DNA from: Mesorhizobium sp.
GTDB taxonomy: Bacteria; Pseudomonadota; Alphaproteobacteria; Rhizobiales; Rhizobiaceae
Length of the DNA: 57,514 nucleotides
Assembly (NCBI GenBank): GCA_022833215.1
Contig: JAIPUZ010000056.1
Coordinates: forward strand, 1-57,514
Reading direction: 5' to 3'
In this document: positions 48,917 to 57,514 of the stretch, piece by piece
How the letters are laid out: each line of letters starts with the position of its first letter
Position numbering within the stretch: position 1 is the first letter of the stretch
The notes under the pieces: model-generated
Database searches by the model: none
Seen by the model: only the letters and a program-made list of their open reading frames with translations
Told to the model about the DNA's origin: nothing
Translations under genes and position numbers: made by a program

Positions 48917-48937
48917 CAGGGCGATAATCCCGCCCTG
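48917..48937 (+). terminator. Hairpin after the second aminotransferase gene
   Basis: Perfect 7-bp stem CAGGGCG / CGCCCTG with a 7-nt loop, 6 nt past the stop, followed by CCCTTTC and a T-rich stretch. Plausible terminator between convergent transcription units. Confidence 0.55.
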
Positions 48938-49032
48938 CCCTTTCAAATCTTCTTCATATGCCGGCCCGGACGGGGTTAGCGCACGCCGCTCCGTCCCTGT
49001 TCTGCCGTCCCGCACGGCTTCGCGTGCCGGAT

Positions 49033-50466
49033 TTACAGGGAGGAATAGGGAACGAAGGTGCTCCTCGTCTCATCGATGCGCAGCGCCTGGGTTACCGGCG
49101 GAAAGGCACGCTGCGGACATGAAGGCCGCTCGCAGATCTTGCACCCTGCCCCGATCGGCGTCCGGGCCTCGGCGTCATCCAGCCGCAGACCCTTGGAATA
49201 GACCAGCGACGGTGCGTGCTGGAGATCGCAGCCAAGCCCGATGGCGAATGTCTTGTCCGGTGTGCCGTAGCCTCCGACCGTGTGGTCGACGGTGCGCGCC
49301 ACCCACAGATAGGTGCGCCCGTCAGGCATTTCGGCAAGCTGGGTGACGATGCGTCCCGGCCGGGTGAATGCCTCATAGACGTTCCACAGGGGGCATGTGC
49401 CCCCTGCCCTCGAGAAATGGAAATCGGTAGCCGACTGGCGCTTGGATATGTTGCCTGCCCGGTCCACGCGGATGAAGAAGAAGGGTACGCCGCGCGCGCC
49501 CGGCCGCTGCAACGTGCTCAGCCGGTGGCAGACGGTCTCGAAGCCGACGCCGAACGTCTGGCCGAGCAGATCGATGTCGTAGCGCAGTTCCTTTGCCGAT
49601 TGCAGGAAGGCGGCGTAAGGCAGGACCAGTGCGCCGGCGAAATAGTTGGCAAGGCCGATGCGGGCGAGCGCCCGGGTTTCGGCATTGGAAAAGAACGCTT
49701 CCGCCAGCTCCGCTTCGATCAGCCTGCCATATTCGAGGAAAGCCAGTTGGGTGGCCATCTGGAATGCCTGCTGGCCGCCGCTCAGCCGTTCAGAAAGCCG
49801 CAGAGCCCGCGTCTCCGGTTCGAAAGCGCGCTGGACGCCGGACCCGGTCGCCTGCGCATGGCGAAGCACCCGCACGCCATGCTTCCCGGCGAGATATGCC
49901 TCCAGAGCCGGAACCATACGGCCCGGGGTAAGGCCGAGCGCGGCCGCAGCCGCCTCGGCAGCCCGGTCGAGCGTATCGATGTGGTTGTGCCGTGAGTAGA
50001 AGAAGTCCCGCACCTCTTCGAATGGCGCGGCGGCGACAGGCGAGAGCCCCTGCCCACTGTCGCCCATCCGGTTGTCACCCAGCCGTGCGGCCAGAGCGGC
50101 CGACTGCTCCAGAGCGCGCGCCAGACGCTTGTGCAGCCCGACGATGGCGCGCCCCACCGCCGGCATGCCGGTGGCGATTTCCTTCATCTCGGCGCTTGAA
50201 ATCTCCTCCCCTATCCCCGGATCGAACAGCGCCTCGCGAAGCTCGCCCACCAGCCGGGCCTCGTCCTCGCCGGAAAACAGCTGCACGTCGACGCCGAAGG
50301 CGGCGTTGAGTTTCAGCAGCACCGCAACGGTGAGCGGACGCTGGTTGTTCTCGATCTGGTTAAGGTAGCTCAGCGAAATGCCAATGGCGTCTGCCAGCGC
50401 CTGCTGGGTGAGCTGGCGCTCCTCCCGCAGTCGCTTCAACCGCACGCCCATAAACAGCTTTTTCAC
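49033..50466 (-). CDS. XRE-family / short-chain fatty acyl (ScfR/PrpR-type) regulator of the methylcitrate genes
   Basis: 477 aa: N-terminal XRE HTH (residues ~8-62; QALADAIGISLSYLNQIENN), a central IrrE/ImmA-like domain in which the peptidase HExxH is not intact (FLEYGRLIEAE), and a C-terminal DUF2083-type domain with conserved cysteines (GGTCPLW, GCDLQHA, GCKICERPSCPQRA). This is the RamB/ScfR/MccR-like architecture known to control propionate and acetate metabolism. It is divergent from the thioesterase-prpDCB operon, with TTTGCAAA motifs between, as for RamB targets. Likely senses an acyl-CoA or methylcitrate-type metabolite (inference). Confidence 0.92.
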   Translation of the reverse strand: MKKLFMGVRLKRLREERQLTQQALADAIGISLSYLNQIENNQRPLTVAVLLKLNAAFGVDVQLFSGEDEARLVGELREALFDPGIGEEISSAEMKEIATGMPAVGRAIVGLHKRLARALEQSAALAARLGDNRMGDSGQGLSPVAAAPFEEVRDFFYSRHNHIDTLDRAAEAAAAALGLTPGRMVPALEAYLAGKHGVRVLRHAQATGSGVQRAFEPETRALRLSERLSGGQQAFQMATQLAFLEYGRLIEAELAEAFFSNAETRALARIGLANYFAGALVLPYAAFLQSAKELRYDIDLLGQTFGVGFETVCHRLSTLQRPGARGVPFFFIRVDRAGNISKRQSATDFHFSRAGGTCPLWNVYEAFTRPGRIVTQLAEMPDGRTYLWVARTVDHTVGGYGTPDKTFAIGLGCDLQHAPSLVYSKGLRLDDAEARTPIGAGCKICERPSCPQRAFPPVTQALRIDETRSTFVPYSSL

Positions 50467-50489
50467 GGCGTCCCCCTCGCCTCACAATC

Positions 50490-50587
50490 TTCGCAAACTT
50501 TGCAAATTCACCGATCTTGCTTTGCAAATGTCTGCATTTTCAGTGGTTTACGATTTTCAACATATGCGGATATTGCGGATTAGCAAA
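50490..50587. promoter_or_regulatory. TTTGCAAA repeats in the divergent prp control region
   Basis: Perfect TTTGCAAA palindromes at 50499-50506 and 50521-50528, 22 bp apart (two helical turns), with related TTCGCAAA at 50490 and TTAGCAAA at 50580. This matches the core recognised by RamB/ScfR-type XRE regulators (TTTGCAAA-like). Between regulator ATG (50466) and thioesterase ATG (50620). Confidence 0.8.
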
Positions 50588-50619
50588 GAGGCTCTCGAGC
50601 CAAGGAGCACGTTTCAGGA

Positions 50620-51030
50620 ATGCCGGAGGAACTTTCCCTGCAAAGCGATGCGCGCTTCAGCGAACTGGTCCTGCCTGCGCTGACAAATCACTACGGCACC
50701 CTTTATGGCGCCAATGCGCTGCATCTCATGGGGAAGACCGCATTCCTGTGCGCTTCGCGTCATGCCGGGTGCGATGTGGTCATGGCAAAGGCCGACGGCA
50801 TCGAATTCCACCGTCCGGTCAGGCTGGGCGAGATCATCGACATCAGCGCCCGCATCGTCTTTCGCGGTCGTTCCTCCATGACCGTTCTGGTCAACGCCTT
50901 CACCGAAGACAACGGTGAAAAGACCCCCGCCGTCAGCGGCCATTTCATGATGGTCGCCGTCGATGGCGGCGGCAGGCCGACCCCCCTCCCAACTTCCGAT
51001 CAATGCAACACAGAGGATATTCATTCGTGA
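50620..51030 (+). CDS. Acyl-CoA thioesterase, hotdog fold
   Basis: 136 aa 4HBT/YciA-type hotdog protein. [23 protein letters not shown] is the N-terminal active-site region typical of acyl-CoA thioesterases, with the helix-forming [13 protein letters not shown] following. First gene of the prp operon; it probably hydrolyses propionyl- or a related acyl-CoA to relieve CoA trapping. Its stop overlaps the prpD start (GTGA). Confidence 0.88.
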   Translation: MPEELSLQSDARFSELVLPALTNHYGTLYGANALHLMGKTAFLCASRHAGCDVVMAKADGIEFHRPVRLGEIIDISARIVFRGRSSMTVLVNAFTEDNGEKTPAVSGHFMMVAVDGGGRPTPLPTSDQCNTEDIHS

Positions 51031-52541
51031 AGTCGCATAAGGTCCGTACCTACAAATCCGCCGAGAACCTGGTCCGCGAGGACCAGCTCGCCTGGAAGAT
51101 CGCCTCGATCGCCGCAGACAACGTCGCGCTCGACGCCGATGTGGTCGAGATGATCGGCAACCGCATCATCGACAATGCCGCCGTCGCCGCCGCATCGCTG
51201 GCCCGCCGCCCGGTGGCGAGCGCCCGGGCGCAGGCACAGGCTCATCCCTTCCTGCCGGGCGCCACGGTGTTCGGACTTTCCACCGCCAAGCGCGTGTCGC
51301 CGGAATGGGCCGCATGGGCCAACGGCGTGGCGGTGCGCGAACTTGACTTCCACGACACCTTCCTCGCTGCCGACTATTCGCACCCGGGCGACAACATCCC
51401 GCCGATCCTTGCCGTGGCTCAGCATTGCGGCCTGTCGGGTGCGGCGCTCGCCAGGGGCATCGCCACCGGCTACGAAGTGCAGGTCAATCTCGTCAAGGGC
51501 ATCTGCCTGCACGAGCATAAGATCGACCACATCGCCCATCTCGGCCCCTCGGCCGCCGCTGGCATCGGCACGGCGCTCGGCCTTTCCGCCGAAGTGATCT
51601 ATCAGGCCGTGCAGCAGGCGCTGCATGTCACCACCACCACACGCCAGTCGCGCAAGGGCGAGATTTCGAGCTGGAAAGCCTATGCCCCGGCCTTCGCCGG
51701 CAAGATGGCCGTCGAGGCGGTGGACCGCGTGCTGCGCGGCGAAGGTGCCCCCTCCCCCGCTTGGGAAGGCGAGGACGGTTTCATCGCCTGGCTGCTCTCG
51801 GGCCCGAAGGCCGAATATGTCGTGCCGCTGCCCGAAAAGGGCGAAGCCAAGCGCGCCATCATGGACACCTACACCAAGGAGCATTCAGCCGAATACCAGA
51901 GCCAGGCGCTCATCGACCTTGCGCGCCGCATGGGGCCGAAGATCGGCGACCTCAAAAAGGTGAAGGATATCGTCATCCACACCAGCCATCACACCCACTA
52001 CGTGATCGGCACCGGCGCCAACGACCCGCAGAAGATGGACCCGAAGGCGAGCCGCGAAACGCTCGATCACTCGATCATGTACATCTTCGCCGTGGCTCTG
52101 GAGGACGGCGGCTGGCACCACGAGCGCTCCTATGCGCCCGAACGCGCCAACCGGCCGGAAACGGTGGCCCTTTGGCACAGGATCTCCACCGTGGAGGACC
52201 CTGAGTGGACGCGCCGCTACCACAGCCATGACCCGAAGGAAAAGGCGTTCGGTGGCCGCGTTGTCGTCACCCTACAGGACGGCTCGGTCATCGAGGACGA
52301 ACTGGCGATTGCCGACGCGCATCCGCTGGGCGCCCGTCCCTTCTCCCGCCCCGACTATGTCAACAAGTTCCGGACGTTGGCAGAGGGCGTCGTGGAAAAG
52401 GCCGAGCAGGACCGCTTCATCGCCACCGTCGAGCGCCTGCTGGAGCTGAAGCCGGAAGAACTATCCGGCCTCACCTTCACGGTCGCGCAGGACAAGCTCG
52501 GCCCGGCCGCCGCCACCGGCATTTTCGACTGGAAGAGGTAG
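51027..52541 (+). CDS. prpD: 2-methylcitrate dehydratase
   Basis: 504 aa MmgE/PrpD-family enzyme that dehydrates 2-methylcitrate to 2-methylaconitate in propionate breakdown. Typical motifs: [36 protein letters not shown], and [20 protein letters not shown] 51027 is preferred: the stop of the thioesterase overlaps it, GAGG lies about 11 nt upstream, and [15 protein letters not shown] is the family N-terminus; ATG 51003 is an alternative. Confidence 0.95.
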   Translation: MKSHKVRTYKSAENLVREDQLAWKIASIAADNVALDADVVEMIGNRIIDNAAVAAASLARRPVASARAQAQAHPFLPGATVFGLSTAKRVSPEWAAWANGVAVRELDFHDTFLAADYSHPGDNIPPILAVAQHCGLSGAALARGIATGYEVQVNLVKGICLHEHKIDHIAHLGPSAAAGIGTALGLSAEVIYQAVQQALHVTTTTRQSRKGEISSWKAYAPAFAGKMAVEAVDRVLRGEGAPSPAWEGEDGFIAWLLSGPKAEYVVPLPEKGEAKRAIMDTYTKEHSAEYQSQALIDLARRMGPKIGDLKKVKDIVIHTSHHTHYVIGTGANDPQKMDPKASRETLDHSIMYIFAVALEDGGWHHERSYAPERANRPETVALWHRISTVEDPEWTRRYHSHDPKEKAFGGRVVVTLQDGSVIEDELAIADAHPLGARPFSRPDYVNKFRTLAEGVVEKAEQDRFIATVERLLELKPEELSGLTFTVAQDKLGPAAATGIFDWKR

Positions 52542-52551
52542 GGAGGAACCC

Positions 52552-53718
52552 ATGAGCGCTTTCAAGCCCAAGAAGTCCGTTGCCCTCTCCGGCGTCGTTG
52601 CCGGCAATACGGCGCTGTGCACCGTCGGGCGCACCGGAAACGATCTCCACTATCGCGGCTACGATATTCTTGACGTGGCCGAAACCTGCGAGTTCGAGGA
52701 GATTGCCCATCTCCTCGTCCACGGCGCGCTGCCGACGCAGGCCGAGCTTGCCGCCTACAAGGCGAAGCTGAAGGCCCTGCGCGGGCTGCCGGATGCGGTG
52801 AAGCGCACGCTGGAGTTGTTGCCGGCGGCCACCCACCCGATGGACGTGATGCGCTCCGGCGTCTCCGCTCTCGGCTGCGTGCTGCCGGAGGCGACGGACC
52901 ACAACCTGCCCGGCGCGCGCGACATCGCCGACCGGCTGATGGCGTCGCTCGGCTCGATGCTGCTCTACTGGCATCACTACGCCCATAACGGGCGGCGCAT
53001 CGAGGTCGAAACCGACGACGACTCCATCGGCGGCCACTTCCTCCACCTTCTGCACGGCAAGGCCCCGAAAGCCTCGCATGTCAAGGCGATGCACATCTCG
53101 CTGATCCTCTATGCGGAACACGAGTTCAACGCCTCGACCTTCACCGGCCGCATGATCGCCGGCACCGGCTCGGACGTGTACTCGGCCATCACCGGAGCCA
53201 TCGGCGCGCTGCGCGGGCCGAAGCACGGCGGGGCCAACGAGGTCGCTTTCGAGATTCAGAAGCGCTATGCCGATCCGGACGAGGCGGAAGCCGACATCCG
53301 CCGCCGCGTCGAGGAAAAGCAAGTCGTCATCGGCTTCGGTCACCCGGTCTATACGGTGAGCGACCCGCGCAACAAGGTCATCAAGACCGTGGCGCGCCAG
53401 ATCTCCGTCGAGGCCGGATCGACGAAGATGTTCGACATTGCCGAGCGCATCGAATCCACCATGGCCGATGCCAAGGCGATGTTCCCGAACCTCGACTGGT
53501 TCAGCGCCGTCTCCTATCACATGATGGGCGTGCCGACGGCCATGTTCACGCCGCTGTTCGTCATCTCGCGCACCAGCGGCTGGGCGGCGCATATCATCGA
53601 GCAGCGCATCGACAACAAGATCATCCGGCCTTCCGCCAATTATACGGGGCCGGAGAATCAGGAATTCGTGCCGATCGAACGCCGCGGCCGGCCCGTAGAA
53701 AACTCCAAGGCAGCCTGA
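52552..53718 (+). CDS. prpC: 2-methylcitrate synthase / citrate synthase
   Basis: 388 aa citrate-synthase-family enzyme. Histidine and aspartate active-site regions are visible ([22 protein letters not shown], and the C-terminal segment with the catalytic Asp in [13 protein letters not shown]). Condenses propionyl-CoA with oxaloacetate. GGGAGGAA precedes the ATG. The position between prpD and prpB identifies it as PrpC rather than the TCA enzyme. Confidence 0.95.
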   Translation: MSAFKPKKSVALSGVVAGNTALCTVGRTGNDLHYRGYDILDVAETCEFEEIAHLLVHGALPTQAELAAYKAKLKALRGLPDAVKRTLELLPAATHPMDVMRSGVSALGCVLPEATDHNLPGARDIADRLMASLGSMLLYWHHYAHNGRRIEVETDDDSIGGHFLHLLHGKAPKASHVKAMHISLILYAEHEFNASTFTGRMIAGTGSDVYSAITGAIGALRGPKHGGANEVAFEIQKRYADPDEAEADIRRRVEEKQVVIGFGHPVYTVSDPRNKVIKTVARQISVEAGSTKMFDIAERIESTMADAKAMFPNLDWFSAVSYHMMGVPTAMFTPLFVISRTSGWAAHIIEQRIDNKIIRPSANYTGPENQEFVPIERRGRPVENSKAA

Positions 53719-53726
53719 GGAAAAGC

Positions 53727-54641
53727 ATGCCCTATCTCGTCTCTTCTGACCTTCCGCAACAGTCCGCGGGCGAGCGCTTCCGGGCGCTTGTCGAGCGCGG
53801 TGGCATCGCAAGGCTTCCCGGAGCCCATAACGGCATGGCCGCCTTGCAGGCCAGAGCAGCCGGCTTCGAGGGGCTCTACCTGTCGGGCGCGGCCATGACC
53901 GCCTCGATGGGCATTCCCGATCTCGGCATCATCACCGTGGATGAGGTGGCCTTCTTCATCCGCCAGATCGCCCGCGCTTCCGGCCTGCCGCTGCTGGTCG
54001 ACGGCGATACGGGCTATGGCGAGGCGCTCAACGTCATGCACATGGTGCGCACTTTCGAGCAGGCGGGGGCAGGGGCCGTCCATCTGGAAGACCAGCTCCT
54101 GCCCAAGAAGTGCGGCCACCTCAACGACAAGAAGCTGGCCGCTCCAAACGATATGGCGGCAAAGGTGGCTGCTGCGGCAAAAGCCCGGCGCCATCTCTAC
54201 ATCATCGCCAGAACGGATGCGGCGGCGAGCGAGGGCATCGACGGTGCCGTCGCGCGGGCAAAGCTCTACATGGAGGCGGGCGCGGATGCGATCTTCCCCG
54301 AGGCGTTGAACACGGCCGAGATGTTCCGCGAATTCGCGGCGCGCATGCCTGGCGTTCCCCTGCTCGCCAACATGACCGAATTCGGCCGAACGCCCTTCTT
54401 CACCGCCGACGAGTTCGAGGCGATGGGCTACAAGATGGTGATCTGGCCGGTATCATCCCTGCGTGTCGCCAACAAGGCGCAGGAGAAGCTGTATGCGACG
54501 CTGAAGCGTGACGGCTCGACCGAGGCGATGGTGCCCGAAATGCAGACGCGCGCCGAACTCTACGACACGATCGATCTGGCGGCATATGAGGCGCTGGACG
54601 CCTCGATCGTCGCCACCGTGGTGCCGGAGCAGGCCGTCTGA
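53727..54641 (+). CDS. prpB: 2-methylisocitrate lyase
   Basis: 304 aa isocitrate-lyase/PEP-mutase-family enzyme. The active-site loop is PKKCGHLNDKKL with the catalytic Cys, and DGDTGYGEALNV holds the metal-binding Asp residues. Cleaves 2-methylisocitrate to pyruvate and succinate. Last gene of the operon; a hairpin follows. A propionyl-CoA synthetase (prpE) is not in the window. Confidence 0.95.
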   Translation: MPYLVSSDLPQQSAGERFRALVERGGIARLPGAHNGMAALQARAAGFEGLYLSGAAMTASMGIPDLGIITVDEVAFFIRQIARASGLPLLVDGDTGYGEALNVMHMVRTFEQAGAGAVHLEDQLLPKKCGHLNDKKLAAPNDMAAKVAAAAKARRHLYIIARTDAAASEGIDGAVARAKLYMEAGADAIFPEALNTAEMFREFAARMPGVPLLANMTEFGRTPFFTADEFEAMGYKMVIWPVSSLRVANKAQEKLYATLKRDGSTEAMVPEMQTRAELYDTIDLAAYEALDASIVATVVPEQAV

Positions 54642-54664
54642 GTGCTGCGGCCATCTGATGATCC

Positions 54665-54700
54665 GCATCGGGGCACGAGCCCGGCTTCATGCCCCGATGC
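54665..54700 (+). terminator. Hairpin after prpB
   Basis: Perfect 11-bp stem GCATCGGGGCA / TGCCCCGATGC with a 14-nt loop, 23 nt past the prpB stop. No T-run, so it may act as a 3'-end stabiliser or a factor-assisted terminator. Confidence 0.55.
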
Positions 54701-55055
54701 CGACGCCCGGACGTAAGAGCCGTCCCGACACAAGGTCCGGCCGAACTGGGCTCTGAAATGCGGGAAGGCGTCTGTGCGTCACGTTCTGATGGCAAGGCCG
54801 CCTGCACTATAATAACGCCCCACCCCGTTCTCGCACAGCGTCAGCCGATGGCTGCTTGCAGTCAGGGCCGGCTGCCTGATTCTCTCCCGCCTGTTCGACG
54901 ATTGGCAGCGGAAGCAACGATTACCGCTGTATCTTCGACAGAACTATCCTGTGCAAATCCCCATCCGGGCTCGGCCACATGCGAATGGCGCGACATCGGC
55001 AATGACGCTTGTCCGCTGACAAAACCCACCATTACATGTTGAATATCAAGAGGTT

Positions 55056-55074
55056 GATTCGGAGGCCGCGAATC
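55056..55074. promoter_or_regulatory. Dyad GATTCG-N7-CGAATC upstream of repA
   Basis: Perfect 6-bp arms about 75 bp before the predicted repA promoter and 136-154 bp before the repA ATG. Possible extra RepA/RepB site; unproven. Confidence 0.35.
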
Positions 55075-55125
55075 GGCGCCCCGCCTTTTAACGTTCCTGG
55101 GCCTTTCCTTCGCTGACGTAAAATT

Positions 55126-55155
55126 CCTTGCCGCAAGGTCCGAATCGGGCATAAT
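55126..55155 (+). promoter_or_regulatory. repA promoter with overlapping palindrome CCTTGC-C-GCAAGG
   Basis: TTGCCG (55128-55133), 16-bp spacer, CATAAT (55150-55155), about 55 bp before the repA ATG. The 13-bp palindrome 55126-55138 covers the -35 hexamer, the usual position for RepA-mediated autorepression of repABC operons. Confidence 0.6.
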
Positions 55156-55209
55156 CACGGTTGTTTGGAAAAACATCTCCAAAAATCGTTATTAGGAAAT
55201 GCAGCCCGA

Positions 55210-56418
55210 ATGAACGTGAGTTCGCCAAGACCCACCAGAGAGCCGTTGCATTTCGAGAAGCACATTCTCGAGCAGGGCGACCAGATTTCGCAGAAGCTGC
55301 ATTTGCTCAGCCTGCAGCGGTTCCCGCCGCTTGCCAAGAAGGATCTCCGGTCCTTCAGCCTGGCGGAGGTCGCAACCTATCTTGGCGTCTCGCAGAGCCA
55401 CCTGAAGAAGCTGCATCTTGAAGGGAAGGGGCCGGTACCGGAAACCTCGTCTTCCGGGCGACGCTCCTACACGGCGCAGCAGATGCTGGAGCTGCGGCAG
55501 TATCTGGATCAGTACGGACGTTCGGAAGCGCGCATGTATGTGCCGCACCGCCGGCCCGGCGAAAGGCTGCAGGTGGTCGCTGTCGTCAACTTCAAGGGCG
55601 GCTCAGGCAAGACCACTACCGCGGCGCATCTCGCGCAATATCTGGCTCTGACCGGGCATCGTGTGCTTGCGATCGATCTCGATCCGCAGGCTTCGCTCTC
55701 GTCATTGCATGGTTTCCAGCCGGAACTGGACCGCATCAAGTCGCTTTACGACGCGATCCGCTATGACGACGAGAAGGTGGCGCTTTCGGACATCATCCAT
55801 TCCACGAATTTTCCCGGCCTCGACATCGTGCCGGCCAATCTCGAGTTGCAGGAGTTCGAGTACGACACGCCGCTGGCGATGACCGATCGCAGCTCCAATG
55901 CCGGCAAGGCCTTCTTCACGCGGATTGCGACGTCACTCGAGGAGGTGGAGGACCGCTACGATGTGGTCATTGTGGATTGCCCCCCGCAACTCGGATATCT
56001 GACGATCGCCGCGCTGACCGCGGCGACCTCGGTACTCATCACCATCCACCCCCAGATGCTCGACGTGATGTCGATGGGCCAGTTCCTTCTCATGCTCGGC
56101 AACATACTGGAACCGATCCGCAGCGCCGGAGCGGCGGTCAATCTGGAATGGTATCGCTATCTGATCACCCGGTATGAGCCCATGGACCAGCCACAGGCAC
56201 AGATGGTCGCCTTCCTGCAAACCCTGTTCGGCGAGTTCATTCTGAAGAATCACATGCTGAAATCGACGGCTGTCTCGGATGCCGGGATCACGAAGCAAAC
56301 CCTGTACGAGGTGGAAAAGAATACGATGACGCGCTCGACATACGAGCGTGCCATGGAAGCGCTGGATGCGGTGAACGGGGAGATCGCCGAGCTTATACAC
56401 AAGGCGTGGGGTCGATGA
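55210..56418 (+). CDS. repA: Plasmid partitioning protein RepA (ParA-like ATPase)
   Basis: 402 aa, the standard length for repABC RepA. An N-terminal HTH region (residues ~45-95; SLAEVATYLGVSQSHLKK) is followed by the deviant Walker ATPase: NFKGGSGKTTTAAHLAQYL with Lys129 region, LAIDLDPQASLS, and VVIVDCPPQLGY. It segregates the replicon and represses the operon. ATG 55210 fits the family N-terminus; a TTG at 55165 would add 15 residues and is rejected. repB begins 71 nt downstream. Confidence 0.96.
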   Translation: MNVSSPRPTREPLHFEKHILEQGDQISQKLHLLSLQRFPPLAKKDLRSFSLAEVATYLGVSQSHLKKLHLEGKGPVPETSSSGRRSYTAQQMLELRQYLDQYGRSEARMYVPHRRPGERLQVVAVVNFKGGSGKTTTAAHLAQYLALTGHRVLAIDLDPQASLSSLHGFQPELDRIKSLYDAIRYDDEKVALSDIIHSTNFPGLDIVPANLELQEFEYDTPLAMTDRSSNAGKAFFTRIATSLEEVEDRYDVVIVDCPPQLGYLTIAALTAATSVLITIHPQMLDVMSMGQFLLMLGNILEPIRSAGAAVNLEWYRYLITRYEPMDQPQAQMVAFLQTLFGEFILKNHMLKSTAVSDAGITKQTLYEVEKNTMTRSTYERAMEALDAVNGEIAELIHKAWGR

Positions 56419-56489
56419 TCTTGCCAGCCGACAAAATCACGGTTTCACCTTTTTCCTTCAATGGATTAGGCAAGGAAGGGAGCTGTTAG

Positions 56490-57473
56490 ATGGCGCGGAA
56501 GAATCTGCTGGCTGGCCTTGTAGAAGCCGGCGAGGCCGAACAGGGCGCAGCCAGCGCCCCGTCCTATCCCATGCGCGGTGCTTCCAAATCGATGATCCGC
56601 TCGGTCAGCGAGCTGGCGCGACAGGCCGATGCCTATCTGGAAGGCGAGCAGGTCGTCGATCTCGATCCGAAGCTGATCGATGGGTCATTCGTCTGCGACC
56701 GGCTTGCCGACGATGACGAGCATCATCGCGACCTGTTGGAAGCGATCCGGGAGAACGGCCAGAATTCGCCGATACTGGTGCGTCCGCATCCGGAACGGGA
56801 TGGCCGCTATATGATCGTTTTCGGCCATCGCCGCGTTCGCGTTGCGAAAGAGCTTGGCCGCAAGGTCAGAGCGGTCGTCAAGGCGATCGACGACAAGGCG
56901 CATGTCATCGCACAGGGGCAGGAGAACTCGGCCCGGGCAAATCTGAGCTTTATCGAAAAGGCGGCTTTTGCCAAGCGGCTGGAGGATCTGGGCTACGGTC
57001 GCGACGTCATCTGCTCGGCACTGGCATCGAACGAGGCCGCCGTATCGAAGATGATTTCCGCAGTTACACGTATTCCCGAGACGATCGTGCAGGCCATTGG
57101 CCCGGCTCCATCCGTTGGACGCGAGCGCTGGGTGGAATTGTCTCTCGTTGCACCGCGGCGGCCGGATATGGCGGCTGTAGTGATTGAAAGCGACGGGTTT
57201 GCTGAGCTGGACAGCAATGCGCGCTTCGAGACGCTGTTCAAAGCCTTGACTGTAGCGGGCAAGCCGGTGCGCAAGACCGCAGCGCAGCCGGCGTCCGCAG
57301 CATGGCAGCCTCGCGACAAGACCGTCAGCGTCAGTCTCAGGCAGTCGGGCAAGACAGCAACGCTCGCACTGGGCTCGTCGGATGGGCCCCGGTTTGCGAA
57401 ATGGATTTCGAGGAATCTGGACAGCCTCTATGAGGCGTTCAGGACGTCGGAGAAGACTGAACAGGAGAACTGA
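56490..57473 (+). CDS. repB: Plasmid partitioning protein RepB (ParB-like)
   Basis: 327 aa, the usual length of repABC RepB. N-terminal basic stretch MARKNLLAGL as in the family, a ParB/sulfiredoxin-like domain (residues ~65-150; IRENGQNSPILVRPHPE, YMIVFGHRRVRVAKELG) and a helical DNA-binding part (~150-215; NLSFIEKAAFAKRLEDLGY, then VSKMISAVTRIPE). It binds parS and works with RepA. AAGGGAGC precedes the ATG. repC should follow just outside the window. Confidence 0.96.
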   Translation: MARKNLLAGLVEAGEAEQGAASAPSYPMRGASKSMIRSVSELARQADAYLEGEQVVDLDPKLIDGSFVCDRLADDDEHHRDLLEAIRENGQNSPILVRPHPERDGRYMIVFGHRRVRVAKELGRKVRAVVKAIDDKAHVIAQGQENSARANLSFIEKAAFAKRLEDLGYGRDVICSALASNEAAVSKMISAVTRIPETIVQAIGPAPSVGRERWVELSLVAPRRPDMAAVVIESDGFAELDSNARFETLFKALTVAGKPVRKTAAQPASAAWQPRDKTVSVSLRQSGKTATLALGSSDGPRFAKWISRNLDSLYEAFRTSEKTEQEN

Positions 57474-57480
57474 AGCAGCA

Positions 57481-57514
57481 AAAGAAAAAGGCCCCCAAGC
57501 GACCTGCGTCGTGG
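57481..57514 (-). terminator. Probable terminator arm of the antisense ctRNA (incA) in the repB-repC gap, cut by the window end
   Basis: GGCCCCC (57490-57496) preceded by an A-rich run (AAAGAAAAAG). Read on the minus strand this is a GGGGGCC arm followed by TTTTTCTTT, the 3' end of an intrinsic terminator; the other arm must lie beyond 57514. Antisense ctRNAs in this position of repABC plasmids are transcribed opposite to repC. Only the arm and T-run are seen. Confidence 0.55.

Larger units (their letters stand above)
54642..55209. other. Intergenic region prpB-repA with replicon control elements
   Basis: 568 bp without a convincing gene. It contains the hairpin at 54665-54700, a dyad GATTCG-N7-CGAATC (55056-55074), the palindrome CCTTGCCGCAAGG (55126-55138) and the probable repA promoter. 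The stretch 54710-55040 shows nothing I can name; its lower GC content than the genes is consistent with spacer. I saw no GTTNNNNGCNNNNAAC-type parS site. Confidence 0.6.

Noticed and set aside
54642-56489. A parS site near repA or in the repA-repB gap
   Set aside because: Reading for GTTNNNNGCNNNNAAC in 54642-55209 and 56419-56489 gave only a degenerate GTTGTTTGGAAAAAC near 55159, one base short and with GG in place of GC.

Overview
The window is GC-rich, densely coded DNA from an alphaproteobacterium, most likely a member of the Hyphomicrobiales (Rhizobiales) of the Mesorhizobium/Aminobacter/Nitratireductor type. The inference rests on a repABC-type partition pair (repA, repB) at the right end, a NadQ-type regulator of NAD synthesis, and many polar-amino-acid ABC importers and small catabolic islands. 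The repABC pair means the DNA lies on a megaplasmid or chromid. De novo NAD synthesis and the methylcitrate pathway on the same molecule favour a chromid-like secondary replicon (inference).

Layout, left to right: (1) 2-1339, 3' end of an ABC exporter half-transporter. (2) 1365-8325, an amino-acid uptake and breakdown island: PLP lyase, ABC importer, ornithine-cyclodeaminase-family reductase, M20 amidohydrolase and a divergent YheO/DauR-type regulator. (3) 8509-11600, a GAF-Fis regulator, an aldehyde dehydrogenase and a DUF779 protein. (4) 11675-18255, an ATP-dependent hydantoinase pair (hyuA/hyuB), an AraC regulator and an NCS1 permease. (5) 18598-23015, nadQ and the nadABC operon. (6) 23097-28370, a 4-hydroxyproline catabolic island: GntR regulator, DapA-family deaminase, Ldh_2-family imine reductase, FAD D-amino-acid dehydrogenase and 4-hydroxyproline 2-epimerase. 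(7) 28378-33347, a yhiI-rbbA-yhhJ type exporter operon. (8) 33561-39087, a phasin-like protein, TetR regulator, PHA-synthase-like protein, MaoC-Pta fusion and acetate kinase. (9) 39127-41520, a DUF3016 protein, a TonB-like protein and an inositol-phosphatase-family enzyme. (10) 41529-48910, a second amino-acid importer with two similar-sized aminotransferases, an OCD-family protein and a LuxR regulator. (11) 49033-54641, methylcitrate cycle genes with their XRE/ScfR regulator. (12) 55210-57514, repA, repB and what looks like the terminator arm of the antisense ctRNA.

The most informative non-coding signals are perfect or near-perfect dyads placed where regulators should act: two upstream of nadA, a recurring GTCGAC-centred palindrome at the hydroxyproline genes, GTCAACAGTGTTGAC between the phasin and TetR genes, TTTGCAAA repeats in front of the prp genes, a 9-bp inverted repeat in front of the luxR-type gene, and a dyad over the predicted repA promoter. 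The least explained gene set, and the best candidate for an undescribed pathway, is 41.5-48.9 kb. The lyase-plus-reductase island at 1.4-8.3 kb is second. No rRNA, tRNA, CRISPR array, insertion sequence or prophage gene was recognised.
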